The notes under the pieces: generated by a model | Seen by the model: only the letters and a program-made list of their open reading frames with translations | What the model was told of the DNA's origin: nothing | The model's database searches: none | Assembly: GCA_963734055.1 (NCBI GenBank) | Contig: CAVTFQ010000002.1 | Span: 186,001 to 250,000 of the forward strand | Length of the DNA: 64,000 nucleotides | Origin: CAIWHR01 sp963734055 | GTDB taxonomy: Bacteria > Pseudomonadota > Gammaproteobacteria > Burkholderiales > Casimicrobiaceae | Reading direction: 5' to 3' | Position numbers and translations under genes: made by a program | In this document: in pieces, positions 39,366-49,456 of the stretch | Layout: every line of letters begins with the position of its first letter | Position numbering within the stretch: the first letter of the stretch is position 1

Positions 39366-41041
39366 CTTCCTCCGCTCGGTTCGGACTTGCCGCGGATCAG
39401 CGAGCTCGGCTGACGTTCCAGCGCGTCGGTCAGGACGCGCAGGCTTCGTGCCGCGCGCGTGAATTCGTAGAGCGCGCTGCGGAGGTCTTCCTGCACGGAC
39501 GCGTTCGACTCGAGCAGCGTCGCGTTCGCGTTGTTGGTCGCGAGCTCGACCGCCACGAGCGTACGGTGGAGGTCGTCGATGGCCGTCTTGAGGCCCGGTA
39601 CCAGCTGCGCATCGGCAGCGGTGATGAGCTTCCTCGCGTCGGCGAGCGCATGGTCCAGGTTGTCGAGGTCCTTCTTCAGGCCGTTGGCGATCGCCTCGAG
39701 CGGCATCCGGTCGATCTTGTCGACGATGCCCGCAAGCTTGTTCTCGAGGTTCGCGAGCGTGCTCGGAACGACCGGCAGCTCGGGCTCCGCCTGCGTCAGG
39801 TCGACTTTCGCCTTCGGCGCGTTCGGGTAGTAGTCGAAGGACACGTAGAGCTGGCCCGTCAGCAGGCTGCCGGTGCGCAACTGTCCGCGCAGGCCGCGCT
39901 CCTCCACCTGGCGGCGCACGAACGCGCGGCGCTTCGGCTCGTCCTGCAGCATGGCGATGCTCTTCGCGGCTGCCGCCTTGGCGCCGGTGCTGCCGACGAG
40001 GCGCTCGGGGAAGAACGTGACCTGCACGCGCGTGCGGAGCGTCGTCCCCGCCGGGTCGGGCTCGACCCCCACCGCGGTGACCTCGCCCGCCGTCAATCCG
40101 AGGAAGGTCACCGGGGCGCCGACGGCGAGGCCGCGCAGCGACTCGTTGAAATGCAGCACGAAGTGTCGCGCAATCGGATCCGGCGCCTTCATCGCGACGG
40201 TGCGGTCGTTGTAGAGGGTGAACGCGGCGTTCGCCGCGGCGGGCTCTGCGCTCGGCTCGAAGGGAGGCGTGTCGAAGGAGATGCCGCCGATCAGCAGCGC
40301 GACCACCGACTCGGTGCGCACGTTCACTCCGTCGGCATCCGCCGTGACCTCGACCCCGCTCGCGTTCCAGAAGCGCGTCCCCGGCAGCACGTACCGGTCG
40401 TAGGGGGCCCGGATGAATATCTTGAGCTGGACTGCCGAGCCGTCGGGCGTGAGGTCGTATTCGACGACCTGGCCGACCGGCAGCCGGCGATAGTAGATCG
40501 GCGAGCCGACTTCGAGCGATCCCAGGTCGCTCGCCTTGAGCACGAACTGGCGGCCCCGCTGCTCGGTGATCACCGGAGGCACGTCGAGCCCGATGAAGCC
40601 GGTCTCGCTCGTCTCCGACGAGCCGGGCTCGAACCCGATGTAGTTCCCGGAGAGGAGCGTACTGAGTCCGGAGACTCCGCTCAGGCTGATGCTCGGCCGC
40701 ACGACCCAGAACTTCGCGTCCTCCACCATCAATCCGGCCGCCCGCTTGGTGATCTTGGCCGTGACCTCCACCCGCGTGTACGCGGGGGTCAGCTGCACCG
40801 CCGTGACCCGGCCGATGGCCACGTCCTTGTACTTGATCAGGGTCTTGCCCGCCTCGATGCCTTCGGCGGCCGTGAAGACGATGGTGATGGTCGGACCCTC
40901 GCTCAGGATCCGCTGAACGGCGATTCCGATCGCGACCACGGCGGCGAGAACCGGAATGATCCAGATGACCGAGACACGCCCGCGCCTGGGCGGCACGACC
41001 GTGGCCTGGGGGACTCCGTCGAGGTCGTCCGGCTCAGCCAT
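39362..41041 (-). CDS. pqiB: intermembrane transport protein PqiB (triple MCE domain)
   Basis: 559-residue protein anchored by one N-terminal helix (SVIWIIPVLAAVVAIGIAVQ). Three MCE domains follow: GPTITIVFTAAEGIEAGKTL at ~50, then ~165, and a third at ~285 with FVLHFNESLRGLAVGAPVTF. A long C-terminal helical region (about 430-550) forms the needle. MCE hexamers carry lipids between inner and outer membranes. It is preceded by two pqiA-type genes and followed by pqiC, all with overlapping stops and starts. Confidence 0.95.
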   Translation of the reverse strand: MAEPDDLDGVPQATVVPPRRGRVSVIWIIPVLAAVVAIGIAVQRILSEGPTITIVFTAAEGIEAGKTLIKYKDVAIGRVTAVQLTPAYTRVEVTAKITKRAAGLMVEDAKFWVVRPSISLSGVSGLSTLLSGNYIGFEPGSSETSETGFIGLDVPPVITEQRGRQFVLKASDLGSLEVGSPIYYRRLPVGQVVEYDLTPDGSAVQLKIFIRAPYDRYVLPGTRFWNASGVEVTADADGVNVRTESVVALLIGGISFDTPPFEPSAEPAAANAAFTLYNDRTVAMKAPDPIARHFVLHFNESLRGLAVGAPVTFLGLTAGEVTAVGVEPDPAGTTLRTRVQVTFFPERLVGSTGAKAAAAKSIAMLQDEPKRRAFVRRQVEERGLRGQLRTGSLLTGQLYVSFDYYPNAPKAKVDLTQAEPELPVVPSTLANLENKLAGIVDKIDRMPLEAIANGLKKDLDNLDHALADARKLITAADAQLVPGLKTAIDDLHRTLVAVELATNNANATLLESNASVQEDLRSALYEFTRAARSLRVLTDALERQPSSLIRGKSEPSGGR

Positions 41042-41675
41042 GATGAACGGGCCCCTTCGCGACGGCGTCCCAGATCAGGCGCGGATCGAACGACTGCGCC
41101 GCGATCATCGTCAGCACGACCACCGCCATGAAGAACACGACGCCGAGGCCCGGCTCCACCGACATGAGCGGCTGGAGCTGGATCAGCGCGACGATGAAGG
41201 CGTCCACGAACACGTCGAGCATCGACCACCGCCCCACGAACTCGACCAGTTCGTAGATGCGCGTGCGATCGTGCATGTTCCGGATCGAGCCGCGCTGGAC
41301 GGTGACCAGCAGATACGCGAGCGCGACGAGCTTCCCCAGCGGAATCATCACGCTCGCGATCAGCACGATGAGCGCGAGCGGCCACGAGCCCGTCGCATAC
41401 AGGAAGATCACGCCGCCCATGATGGTGTCGGACTCGGTCTCGCCGAGCGCGGTCGTCGTCAGCACCGGGAGGACGTTCGCCGGTATGTAGCAGATCGCCG
41501 CCGCGAGCACGAGCGCCCACGTGTACTGGATCGATTTGCGGCGACGCCAGGCGAGCGTCGCGCCGCAACGCGGGCAGTAGCCAGGACTCGCCGCAGCGAC
41601 CGGTCGCGCGAGCAAGCCGCAGGTCCCGCACGAGAGCAGGCCCGCCTCCGCCGCGCTCCGCATCGTGGCGCTCAC
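41034..41675 (-). CDS. pqiA: PqiA-domain membrane protein (second half-type)
   Basis: 213-residue inner-membrane protein with a zinc-ribbon pair (LSCGTCGLLA, GYCPRCGATLAWR) and four helices. Family features: LAAAICYIPANVLPVLTTTA, LIASVMIPLGKLVALAYLL, and RWSMLDVFVDAFIVAL. E. coli PqiA holds two such modules in one chain; here each is a separate gene. GTG start overlaps the first pqiA-type stop (GTGA) and its end overlaps pqiB by 8 bp. Proposed role: lipid loading into the PqiB tunnel. Confidence 0.9.
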   Translation of the reverse strand: MSATMRSAAEAGLLSCGTCGLLARPVAAASPGYCPRCGATLAWRRRKSIQYTWALVLAAAICYIPANVLPVLTTTALGETESDTIMGGVIFLYATGSWPLALIVLIASVMIPLGKLVALAYLLVTVQRGSIRNMHDRTRIYELVEFVGRWSMLDVFVDAFIVALIQLQPLMSVEPGLGVVFFMAVVVLTMIAAQSFDPRLIWDAVAKGPVHHG

Positions 41676-42322
41676 CGCGACCCGCCGTCGGCGGCCGCGT
41701 CGACGCGCGGTGGGGGCGCCCGTCCATCGGCCCACTGGACCCGCTGCCAGACCTCGTGCGGATCGAAGGTGACCATCACCGCCGCCACGAGAAACACGAA
41801 CGCGCCCGCGGCATACATCCCGATCCCGGGAACGACCGTCGCGAGCTGCGCGATCTTGAACAGCGCGACCAGGATGCCGAGCATCATGACTTCGGTCATG
41901 GACCAGGGTTGCATGAAGTGCGCCGAGCGCAGCATCTCGCCGACCCAGCGCGGCGCGGGAGGCCGGCGCACCGCGAGGAGGACGACGAGCAGGAACAGGA
42001 TGTGGCCTGCCGGCGCGATGACCGCGCAGAAGGCGACGATCACGGCCGTGATCTCGCTTCCCCGCAGCCACATCTCGCGGGCGCCGCCGATGATCGTGGT
42101 GCTGGATTCACGCCCCACCGCCGACAGCCCCATCAGCGGCATCGTGTTGGCGATGAGCAGCGCGAGCGCCGCCGCGACCGTGAGCGCCAGCGGGCGATTG
42201 AGCGGGTCAGCGCGCCGCTGCGCGAGCGTCTTGCCGCAGCGCGGGCAGCGCGCCTTGCCGCCCACGGGCAGGCGGACGATCGTTTGCAACAGGTCGCAGT
42301 CGGGGCACGCGATCGTCTCCAT
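41672..42322 (-). CDS. pqiA: PqiA-domain membrane protein (first half-type)
   Basis: 216-residue inner-membrane protein. It has an N-terminal zinc ribbon (IACPDCDLL, RCPRCGKTL) and four helices with ALALLIANTMPLMGLSAVG, FCAVIAPAGHILFLLVVLLA, and QPWSMTEVMMLGILVALFKI. First gene of pqiA-pqiA-pqiB-pqiC. The start METIACPDCDLL is the family start. It pairs with the next gene to reconstitute a full-length PqiA. Confidence 0.9.
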   Translation of the reverse strand: METIACPDCDLLQTIVRLPVGGKARCPRCGKTLAQRRADPLNRPLALTVAAALALLIANTMPLMGLSAVGRESSTTIIGGAREMWLRGSEITAVIVAFCAVIAPAGHILFLLVVLLAVRRPPAPRWVGEMLRSAHFMQPWSMTEVMMLGILVALFKIAQLATVVPGIGMYAAGAFVFLVAAVMVTFDPHEVWQRVQWADGRAPPPRVDAAADGGSR

Positions 42323-42622
42323 GGTCAGTTCGGGGCTCCGCGTCTGCCGGATTTGGTGTGGCGACCCGCTGCGACACGACGGCGCCAGTATAGAACACCA
42401 CGAACGATGCGCCGGGGAGGCTCAACGTCGTCGCGCACACGCGCTCCGTCGTCACTTCCGCGCAGCCGATCGTCAGCAAGAGCGCCGGCAAGAGCGCCGG
42501 CCGAACGCGATCGCACTCCCGCGGCGCGCCTCGGGTCCGGGGGCGGCTCTGTCAGCAGGGTAGAAACCTCATGGCGCCCGCCTGGGAGACGCGCATCTGG
42601 AAGGTTGCGCCATCGAATGCGC
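42323..42622. other. intergenic region with a 12-bp tandem duplication; no convincing gene
   Basis: CAAGAGCGCCGG occurs twice in tandem at 42477-42488 and 42489-42500. On the minus strand it reads as a leucine-rich stretch ending LLLTIGC, which looks like a lipobox. However, the frame has no good start and runs into the pqiA gene after ~60 codons. The pqi operon promoter should lie here, but no clear -35/-10 pair is seen. Confidence 0.35.
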
Positions 42623-43462
42623 TCACCAGCGGAACGTCACGCCGAGCTGCGGGCCGCCCATGTTCAGATCCTCGATCGGCTTCCCCGACTTGGCATTCCA
42701 GTCAAGATACCGGTAAAGGGCCACGACCTCACCCCAGCGGAACGCATAGCCGACCCCGGCGGCGCCCTGCCACGTCAGCTGCGTTTGCCCGGTGCCGACG
42801 TCGAGATAGAACGGCACGAACCACTCGCGCCTTTCGCCAAGCGTGTAACGACCCTTGACCCCGACGATTCCGTCCCAAAGGCGCTCGTCGACCTGCTTGC
42901 TTCCATCGCGGCCCGGGAGGCCGATCGGGCCGAGATCACCGGTGATCGAGTACCCGAGCGTCGGCTTGAGCCGCAGCAGTCGCGCGCCGCCGAGCAGGTC
43001 CACGGTCCACGCGGGGTCGGACGCGATCCGATACTCGCCGGCCACCGTCCAGACCAAGGCCTTGAGATCGAGGCTCAGGTCCGCCGTGGCGCTGGCCGGA
43101 AGCCCGATGTTCCCGATTGAGAAATCGCGCGTCTTCGACTTGGCTCCGCCGAGGTTGACGTAAACGAGGTCGTTGAAGATGCCCCAACGCCCGTTGTGCG
43201 CATCGAGTGACCCTTGGAACGTCATCTTGAGGTGGCTCAAGACATCACTCATGCTGACATGGATGTCGCTGCTGCGTGTATCCCCGGCGTAGTTCACCTT
43301 GCCGTCGATCGTGGGGACCCAGCCGTAAATGCTCGCGGTGAATTGCCATTTTCCGGACTCGTCCCCCGCCGGTGATTGGGCTGCCGCCGCGTTCGGCACG
43401 AGCACGCCGGCGCAACAGGCAAGCACGGCAAGCAGGCTGCGGAAGGGGCCGTAGACGTTCAT
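42623..43462 (-). CDS. outer-membrane beta-barrel protein, unrecognised family
   Basis: 279-residue exported protein. A signal peptide (LLAVLACCAGVLVPNAAAAQ) precedes amphipathic strands such as KWQFTASIYGWVPTIDG and WGIFNDLVYVNLGG. VALYRYLDWNAKSG lies near the end, and the C-terminal aromatic residue (GVTFRW) is typical of barrels recognised by BamA. The start at 43462 is chosen for GAGG seven bases upstream; an ATG at 43474 is possible. Similar to small OmpW/OmpA-like porins in size; the substrate is unknown. Probably cotranscribed with the three genes before it. Confidence 0.82.
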   Translation of the reverse strand: MNVYGPFRSLLAVLACCAGVLVPNAAAAQSPAGDESGKWQFTASIYGWVPTIDGKVNYAGDTRSSDIHVSMSDVLSHLKMTFQGSLDAHNGRWGIFNDLVYVNLGGAKSKTRDFSIGNIGLPASATADLSLDLKALVWTVAGEYRIASDPAWTVDLLGGARLLRLKPTLGYSITGDLGPIGLPGRDGSKQVDERLWDGIVGVKGRYTLGERREWFVPFYLDVGTGQTQLTWQGAAGVGYAFRWGEVVALYRYLDWNAKSGKPIEDLNMGGPQLGVTFRW

Positions 43463-43569
43463 CAAAGACCTCATCGTGGTGAAGGTAACGGAAGCTTCGT
43501 CAAGTTCATCGTTCCCGTCCGGGCGGCGGCTCAGCAGCCGGCCCGTGCCGCCTATTGCAAGTGCGCGCT

Positions 43570-44334
43570 TCAAGGCGCCGGCACCACGGTATAGAAGACG
43601 CCGTTCGCGCCGTACGCGGGCTTGAACCAGGTGTTGCCGTTGAGGTAGTAGGTCGCGCCACTCTTGTTGATGGTCATCGAGCCGGGCGGCAGCGCCGCGT
43701 AATTCATGCCCATGACCCACGTCCCCGATGCCGGGACGACGACAGGGGCCGCTGCACCGGCGCCGGCCGCCACGCCGGCGCTATAGGCCGCGCCCGTGGC
43801 CGCCGCCGTGTTGGCGCTGCCGGTGGCCACCCCCGCCGCATACGCGCTCGACGTCGCCGCGGCAGTGTTGGCGGAGGCCGCGGCGGCACCGGCCGCCAAT
43901 CCGACGACCGCCCCGGCCGCGGCGGCGCAGCCATAGCAGCCGGTCGAGTAATACGGAACGGCGACCGGCGGGTGGTAGACAGGATACGTCGGATACGCTG
44001 GATAACCAGGCGGGTGGTATGCGGTGTAGCCGGACGGATAGGTGTGATACGCGCCCTCGCCATACTTGCCGTACGTGCTTCCGCCGTACATGTTGGTGTG
44101 CTCGGTGCCGCCACCGTAGGCGTGCGCGGTGCCACCGCCGTAGACATTCGAGTGCTCGGTGCCCTCGCCGGCCTGGTGCGACGTGCTCCCGCCCCAGCGA
44201 TTCTCGTGACTGGTCGAGCCGTAGCTGTGGCTCGTGCTGCCGCCGGCGCGGTTGGCGCTCGCCCAGGCAAGCGCATGGCCTGCCCACACTGCCGCGGCGA
44301 GGAACGCAACTGCGCTCGCAATCGTCGTCTTCAT
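43570..44334 (-). CDS. exported low-complexity protein with Gly-Ser-Thr-His repeats
   Basis: 254-residue protein. A signal peptide (MKTTIASAVAFLAAAVWAGH) precedes imperfect repeats of the type GGSTSH / GGGTEH / GGGTAH (residues ~31-90), a Tyr/Pro-rich stretch, and a hydrophobic CYGCAAAAGAVVGLAAGAAA helix. A duplicated SANTAAAT segment and the C-terminal module ATYYLNGNTWFKPAYGANGV follow. The repeat histidines could bind metal. Follows the DUF2092 gene by 14 bp with an AAGG element before the ATG. Probably an envelope or surface structural protein; function unknown. Confidence 0.78.
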   Translation of the reverse strand: MKTTIASAVAFLAAAVWAGHALAWASANRAGGSTSHSYGSTSHENRWGGSTSHQAGEGTEHSNVYGGGTAHAYGGGTEHTNMYGGSTYGKYGEGAYHTYPSGYTAYHPPGYPAYPTYPVYHPPVAVPYYSTGCYGCAAAAGAVVGLAAGAAAASANTAAATSSAYAAGVATGSANTAAATGAAYSAGVAAGAGAAAPVVVPASGTWVMGMNYAALPPGSMTINKSGATYYLNGNTWFKPAYGANGVFYTVVPAP

Positions 44335-44348
44335 GGGGTTACCTTCCA

Positions 44349-45266
44349 TCAGTTTGACTTGGCGGGCGCCTTGACCGGTGCCGCCTTCGTCGACTTGCCT
44401 TCGGTGATCGGCTTCGCACCCTTGGGCGGAGGCCCGGGCGCCGCGAACGCCATGCGTCCTGCCGTCTGCGCCTTCGTCGATGCAAAGGTATCGGGCGCCA
44501 CCACCGGATCCAGCTGCCAATTCGAGAATTCCATCTCGTGGCGCAGCGCGAGCGGGTCTGCGGCGAAGATCGCGCGCATCCGGCGCGGCAGCTTGTCGTC
44601 GGCGCCGATCCAGGCTTGAACGAACACGTCGTCGTTGGCCCACACCACCATGTCGGTCTTCGTACCGCCCATCATCGCGGAGGGGCCGACGTAGAAAGCG
44701 AGGACGGCGCCGTTGGTCAGCGCGGCGTACGGATCGGCGGCGAGGACGTCGGTGAACGGGAAGTACATCGCCGCCTTGTCGAACGCCTGCAGCAGCGCGG
44801 CGTCGATGGTCGGCGGCGCGTCGGCCACGGCAGCGAGATTCTCGGCCGGCGCGTACGCCGTCATCGTCTTGCCGTCGTAGTAGAACTCGGACGCCGGCCC
44901 GTCGCCGGGCATCAGGATCCGCAGCTTGTCGGGCCGCTGCATCGTGACGTCGTAGCGAGTCGTATAGACGATCGGCGGCCCGAGCTTGCTCGGATACTCG
45001 TAGCCGACGGTCGCGGTGAACGACATCGACTTCGCCGCGGCGAGCTTCGCGCTCGTCGCCTTGAGCAGCTCCATCGCCCGCGGCTCGAGGATCAGTTTGA
45101 ACCCGGACGCGGCGGGCTTCTTCGCGGCCGGCTTCGCGGCCTTGGCCGGCGCTCCCGGTTTCGCGGGAGCGCCCGCGGGCGCTGGGGACTGGGCGGCGCC
45201 GCTCGCCGCGACCATGATTCCGGCGACCAGCATCAGCGCCCGTTCGAGGTATCGGAAACGTTTCAT
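44349..45266 (-). CDS. DUF2092 periplasmic protein
   Basis: 305-residue exported protein. A signal sequence and an Ala/Pro/Lys-rich linker (PAGAPAKPGAPAKAAKPAAK) precede the DUF2092 core: SFTATVGYEYPSKLGPPIVY, RPDKLRILMPGDGPASEFYY, YAPAENLAAVADAPPTIDAA and FVQAWIGADDKLPRRMRAIF. The fold is related to LolA/LolB-like lipoprotein carriers, which suggests lipid or lipoprotein binding, but no function is proven. In related genomes DUF2092 genes travel with the small genes on either side and with arylsulfatases; one lies 4 kb away here. Confidence 0.88.
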   Translation of the reverse strand: MKRFRYLERALMLVAGIMVAASGAAQSPAPAGAPAKPGAPAKAAKPAAKKPAASGFKLILEPRAMELLKATSAKLAAAKSMSFTATVGYEYPSKLGPPIVYTTRYDVTMQRPDKLRILMPGDGPASEFYYDGKTMTAYAPAENLAAVADAPPTIDAALLQAFDKAAMYFPFTDVLAADPYAALTNGAVLAFYVGPSAMMGGTKTDMVVWANDDVFVQAWIGADDKLPRRMRAIFAADPLALRHEMEFSNWQLDPVVAPDTFASTKAQTAGRMAFAAPGPPPKGAKPITEGKSTKAAPVKAPAKSN

Positions 45267-45303
45267 CGCAGACTCCATTGGCCTCGGCGGGCGCCGCAGC
45301 ACG

Positions 45304-45585
45304 TCAAGGGATCATCCCGCATTCGAACATCTTGTTGACGATGGGCGCCGAGACCTTGTTGAAGAACGCCTGGCGCATCTGCGGATCGCTTTTCAGGAAG
45401 CCGATCACGCGCTGCTCCTCCGGGGATTTCGGCTGCCCCTTCTGCTGCCAGAGCTGCTCGCAGGTCATGCCCTGATACTTCTGGACCACCTTGTCGGCGA
45501 TCCGGTCCATGATCGGATATTGCGCGTATGCGATCCCGGCCACGAATGACGCGCAGACGGCGAAGACGACGGGTTTCCTGCTCAT
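45304..45585 (-). CDS. small exported protein (93 aa), unrecognised
   Basis: 93-residue protein with a signal peptide (VVFAVCASFVAGIAYAQ) and a helical mature part (MDRIADKVVQKYQGMTCEQL, FLKSDPQMRQAFFNKVSAPI). It carries two cysteines (MTCEQLW, MFECGMIP) that could form a disulfide. A very strong ribosome site GAAAGGAG precedes the ATG. First gene of the minus-strand run with DUF2092, the Gly-Ser-Thr-His protein and the beta-barrel. An FNR-like box lies 75 bp upstream. Function unknown. Confidence 0.75.
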   Translation of the reverse strand: MSRKPVVFAVCASFVAGIAYAQYPIMDRIADKVVQKYQGMTCEQLWQQKGQPKSPEEQRVIGFLKSDPQMRQAFFNKVSAPIVNKMFECGMIP

Positions 45586-45659
45586 GAAGGACTCCTTTCG
45601 CGGTGTTTGATGTTGCGCTCCAAATGGAAAACGTTCCCATGGTGACAGCGAGCAGTCTC

Positions 45660-45672
45660 TGACCTGGATCAA
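45660..45672 (-). promoter_or_regulatory. FNR/Anr-like box upstream of the DUF2092 operon
   Basis: On the minus strand TTGATCCAGGTCA matches the FNR-family consensus TTGAT-N4-ATCAA at nine of ten positions if the final A is excepted, and has the TTGATC..GGTCA form frequent in Betaproteobacteria. It lies 75 bp before the 93-aa gene. A symmetrical GGAAAACGTTCC lies closer to the gene. Suggests oxygen-responsive control. Confidence 0.4.
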
Positions 45673-45706
45673 TCTCGTTGCAGGTTATCGGCGCTGCGCC
45701 TCGCGC

Positions 45707-46657
45707 TCAGTCGCGGAGCTCGCGGCCCGTCAGCTTGATGAAGAGGTCCTCGAGATTGGCGGGGCGGTGCAGATAGCGCACGCCGTGCGCGTCGGCGAGC
45801 GCCGCGAGCAGCGGATGCGCGTCGCTCGTGTAGCAGAAGGCGGTTTCGCCCGCCTGCTCGACGCGCGAGGCAAGCGCACGGCCGGTGAGGTTCGCCCACG
45901 CCTTCGCCTCGTCGCCGAAGACTTCGATCACCTCGGGTTCGACGTGGGTCTCGATCAGCGCGCGCGGCGTGTCGGTCGCGATCATCGTGCCGTGGTCGAT
46001 GACCGCGAGGCGTGTGGCGAGCCGCTCGGCTTCGTCCATGAAGTGCGTGGTCAGCAGGATCGTCTTCCCTTGCGTCAGCAGTTGGCGCAGGCCGTCCCAG
46101 ATGAGATGGCGCGCCTGCGGGTCGAGCCCGGTCGTCGGCTCGTCGAGGATCAGGAGCTCGGGATCGTTGACGAGCGCCCGCGCGAGCGTCAGCCGTCGCT
46201 TCATCCCTCCGGAGAGCGTCCGCAGGCCGGCGCCGCCTTTGCTTGCGAGCCCCGCGAACTCGAGCAGCCTGGGAATGCGCGACCGCAGCGTGGCGCCATC
46301 GATTCCGAAGTAGCGGCCGTAGATCTGCAGATTCTCGGTGACGGTGAAATCCGGGTCGAGGTTGTCGACCTGCGGGACCACGCCCACTCGGATGCGCGCC
46401 GCGCGCGCCGCCTGCGGCACCGGCAGGCCGACCATTTCGATGGTGCCGCCGTCGGGGTCGATGAGCCCGAGGCAGCAACGGAGCGTCGTCGTCTTGCCCG
46501 CGCCGTTCGGCCCGAGCAGGCCGAAGCACTCGCCGCGCCGGATCTCGAAATCGAGTCCGCGGACGACCTCGTTCTCGCCGTAGCGCTTGCGCAGGCCGGC
46601 AACGCGCAGGACGACGCTGTCGTTACCGCTCACCCCGTGGCCGGAAGCGGGGATCAC
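45707..46657 (-). CDS. ABC transporter ATP-binding protein, NodI-like
   Basis: 316-residue ATPase of the drug-resistance/NodI subfamily. Walker A GLLGPNGAGKTTTLRC, Q-loop VVPQVDNLDPDFTVTENLQI, signature LSGGMKRRLTLARAL, Walker B LLILDEPTTGLDP and H-loop LTTHFMDEAERLATRLAVID are all intact. A NodI-like C-terminal domain follows (YLHRPANLEDLFIKLTGREL). Its natural partner, a NodJ-like permease, is normally the next gene but here lies 12 kb away at 32871-33659. The start is uncertain: a GTG 24 bases further in is possible. Confidence 0.92.
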   Translation of the reverse strand: MIPASGHGVSGNDSVVLRVAGLRKRYGENEVVRGLDFEIRRGECFGLLGPNGAGKTTTLRCCLGLIDPDGGTIEMVGLPVPQAARAARIRVGVVPQVDNLDPDFTVTENLQIYGRYFGIDGATLRSRIPRLLEFAGLASKGGAGLRTLSGGMKRRLTLARALVNDPELLILDEPTTGLDPQARHLIWDGLRQLLTQGKTILLTTHFMDEAERLATRLAVIDHGTMIATDTPRALIETHVEPEVIEVFGDEAKAWANLTGRALASRVEQAGETAFCYTSDAHPLLAALADAHGVRYLHRPANLEDLFIKLTGRELRD

Positions 46658-46678
46658 GACCGGTTCACCGTGCAGCGA

Positions 46679-47314
46679 TCACGCGCCGGGGACGACGCTC
46701 GCAGCGCCGTGCCACATGCCCGCGATCGTCCGAGTGAGCTGCGGCAGGCGGCCGTGGAAGAAGTGCCCGCAGCCGGGAAACACGATGACGGGCAACTCCC
46801 GCGGGCGGGCCCATGCGAACACGGCCGCGAGTGGCACGACGTCGTCTTCCTCGCCGTGAATGACGATCGTGTCGGCGGCAATCGTCGCCTCGCCGATGCG
46901 AGTCACCGCGGGGCCCACGAGCACCAGGCGCTCGGCGGCGATCCTCGCCGCGACGCGGGTCTGGACGAAGGAGCCGAACGAAAAGCCGGCGAGCGCAACC
47001 GCGAGCTCGCCGAAACGCCGCTTCGCGTGTGCAAGCGCCGCCAGCGCATCCTCGGTCTCGCCCACGCCATCGTCGAACGCGCCTTCCGATCGGCCGACGC
47101 CGCGGAAGTTGAAGCGCACGGCCGCGTACCCCAGCCCGAAGAACGTCTTCGCGAGCGTTTGTGCAACCTTGTTGTCGAGCGTGCCGCCCTGCTGGGGATG
47201 GGGATGGGCGACGAGCGCGATGCCGCGGGGCGCCTGCGGCGGCGCGTTGAAGACGATTTCCAGCGCGCCGGCGGGCCCCTCGGCGACGAAGCGCTCGGTG
47301 CTCTTCGGCGTCAA
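46679..47314 (-). CDS. alpha/beta-hydrolase (dienelactone-hydrolase/CC0125-like)
   Basis: 211-residue alpha/beta hydrolase of the small family with VAHPHPQQGGTLDNKVAQTL and RFNFRGVGRSEGAFDDG. The nucleophile elbow ALAGFSFGSFVQTRVA (Ser in GFSFGS), an Asp in VIHGEEDDVVPL, and a catalytic His in GCGHFFHGRL complete the triad. Substrate unknown. The TTG start overlaps the ferredoxin stop (TTGA), so translation is probably coupled. Confidence 0.88.
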   Translation of the reverse strand: MTPKSTERFVAEGPAGALEIVFNAPPQAPRGIALVAHPHPQQGGTLDNKVAQTLAKTFFGLGYAAVRFNFRGVGRSEGAFDDGVGETEDALAALAHAKRRFGELAVALAGFSFGSFVQTRVAARIAAERLVLVGPAVTRIGEATIAADTIVIHGEEDDVVPLAAVFAWARPRELPVIVFPGCGHFFHGRLPQLTRTIAGMWHGAASVVPGA

Positions 47315-47619
47315 ATGCGAAGCCTCTCGACGATCTCGCCGCCGAGCACGTGACGCTCGATGATCTCGTCGATGTCGGCGCGGTCGACGTAGGTGTACCA
47401 GATCGCGTCCGGATAGACGACCAGCACGGGTCCTTCGTCGCAGCGGTCGAGGCAGCCCGCCTTGTTGATGCGGACCTTGCCCTTGCCGTTCTCGCCCAGC
47501 GCCTTGATCCGTTCCTTCGCGTAGGCCTGGAGCTCTGGCGAGCCGTGATTCGCGCAGCACGCTTCCGGCGGCTCGCGCTTGTTGCAGCAGAAGAAGACGT
47601 GGCGCCGGTAGTAGCTCAT
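47311..47619 (-). CDS. thioredoxin-like [2Fe-2S] ferredoxin
   Basis: 102-residue ferredoxin with the thioredoxin-like fold. Cluster cysteines are seen in HVFFCCNKREPPEACC and KAGCLDRCDEGPVLVVYPD. Such proteins are often next to hydrolases in Betaproteobacteria. The called start MSYYRRHVFFCCN is the usual family start; a longer in-frame extension upstream crosses the promoter palindrome and is unlikely. Divergent from msbA. Confidence 0.92.
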   Translation of the reverse strand: MSYYRRHVFFCCNKREPPEACCANHGSPELQAYAKERIKALGENGKGKVRINKAGCLDRCDEGPVLVVYPDAIWYTYVDRADIDEIIERHVLGGEIVERLRI

Positions 47620-47640
47620 GGCGAGAGGCCGGGACAGGCG

Positions 47641-47673
47641 GCGATTATAGCGGAGCATAGTCGCTATAATCGC
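47641..47673. promoter_or_regulatory. perfect 12-bp inverted repeat holding divergent -10 boxes (ferredoxin / msbA)
   Basis: GCGATTATAGCG (47641-47652) and CGCTATAATCGC (47662-47673) are exact inverted copies separated by 9 bp. Each arm holds a TATAAT, one on each strand: plus 47665-47670, minus 47649-47644. The left one faces the ferredoxin operon and the right one faces msbA. The geometry suggests a shared operator or mirror-image promoters. Confidence 0.6.
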
Positions 47674-47699
47674 GGGTCCCCTCCGCCGTTGTCCCATCC

Positions 47700-49424
<1,725 letters not shown>

Positions 49425-49456
49425 AGAGCTACGTTTCCATATCTTGGAGAGACGCG

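Noticed and set aside
42474..42500. Tandem 12-bp duplication as the start of a CRISPR or microsatellite
   Set aside because: Only two copies with no spacers; a local slip duplication is sufficient.
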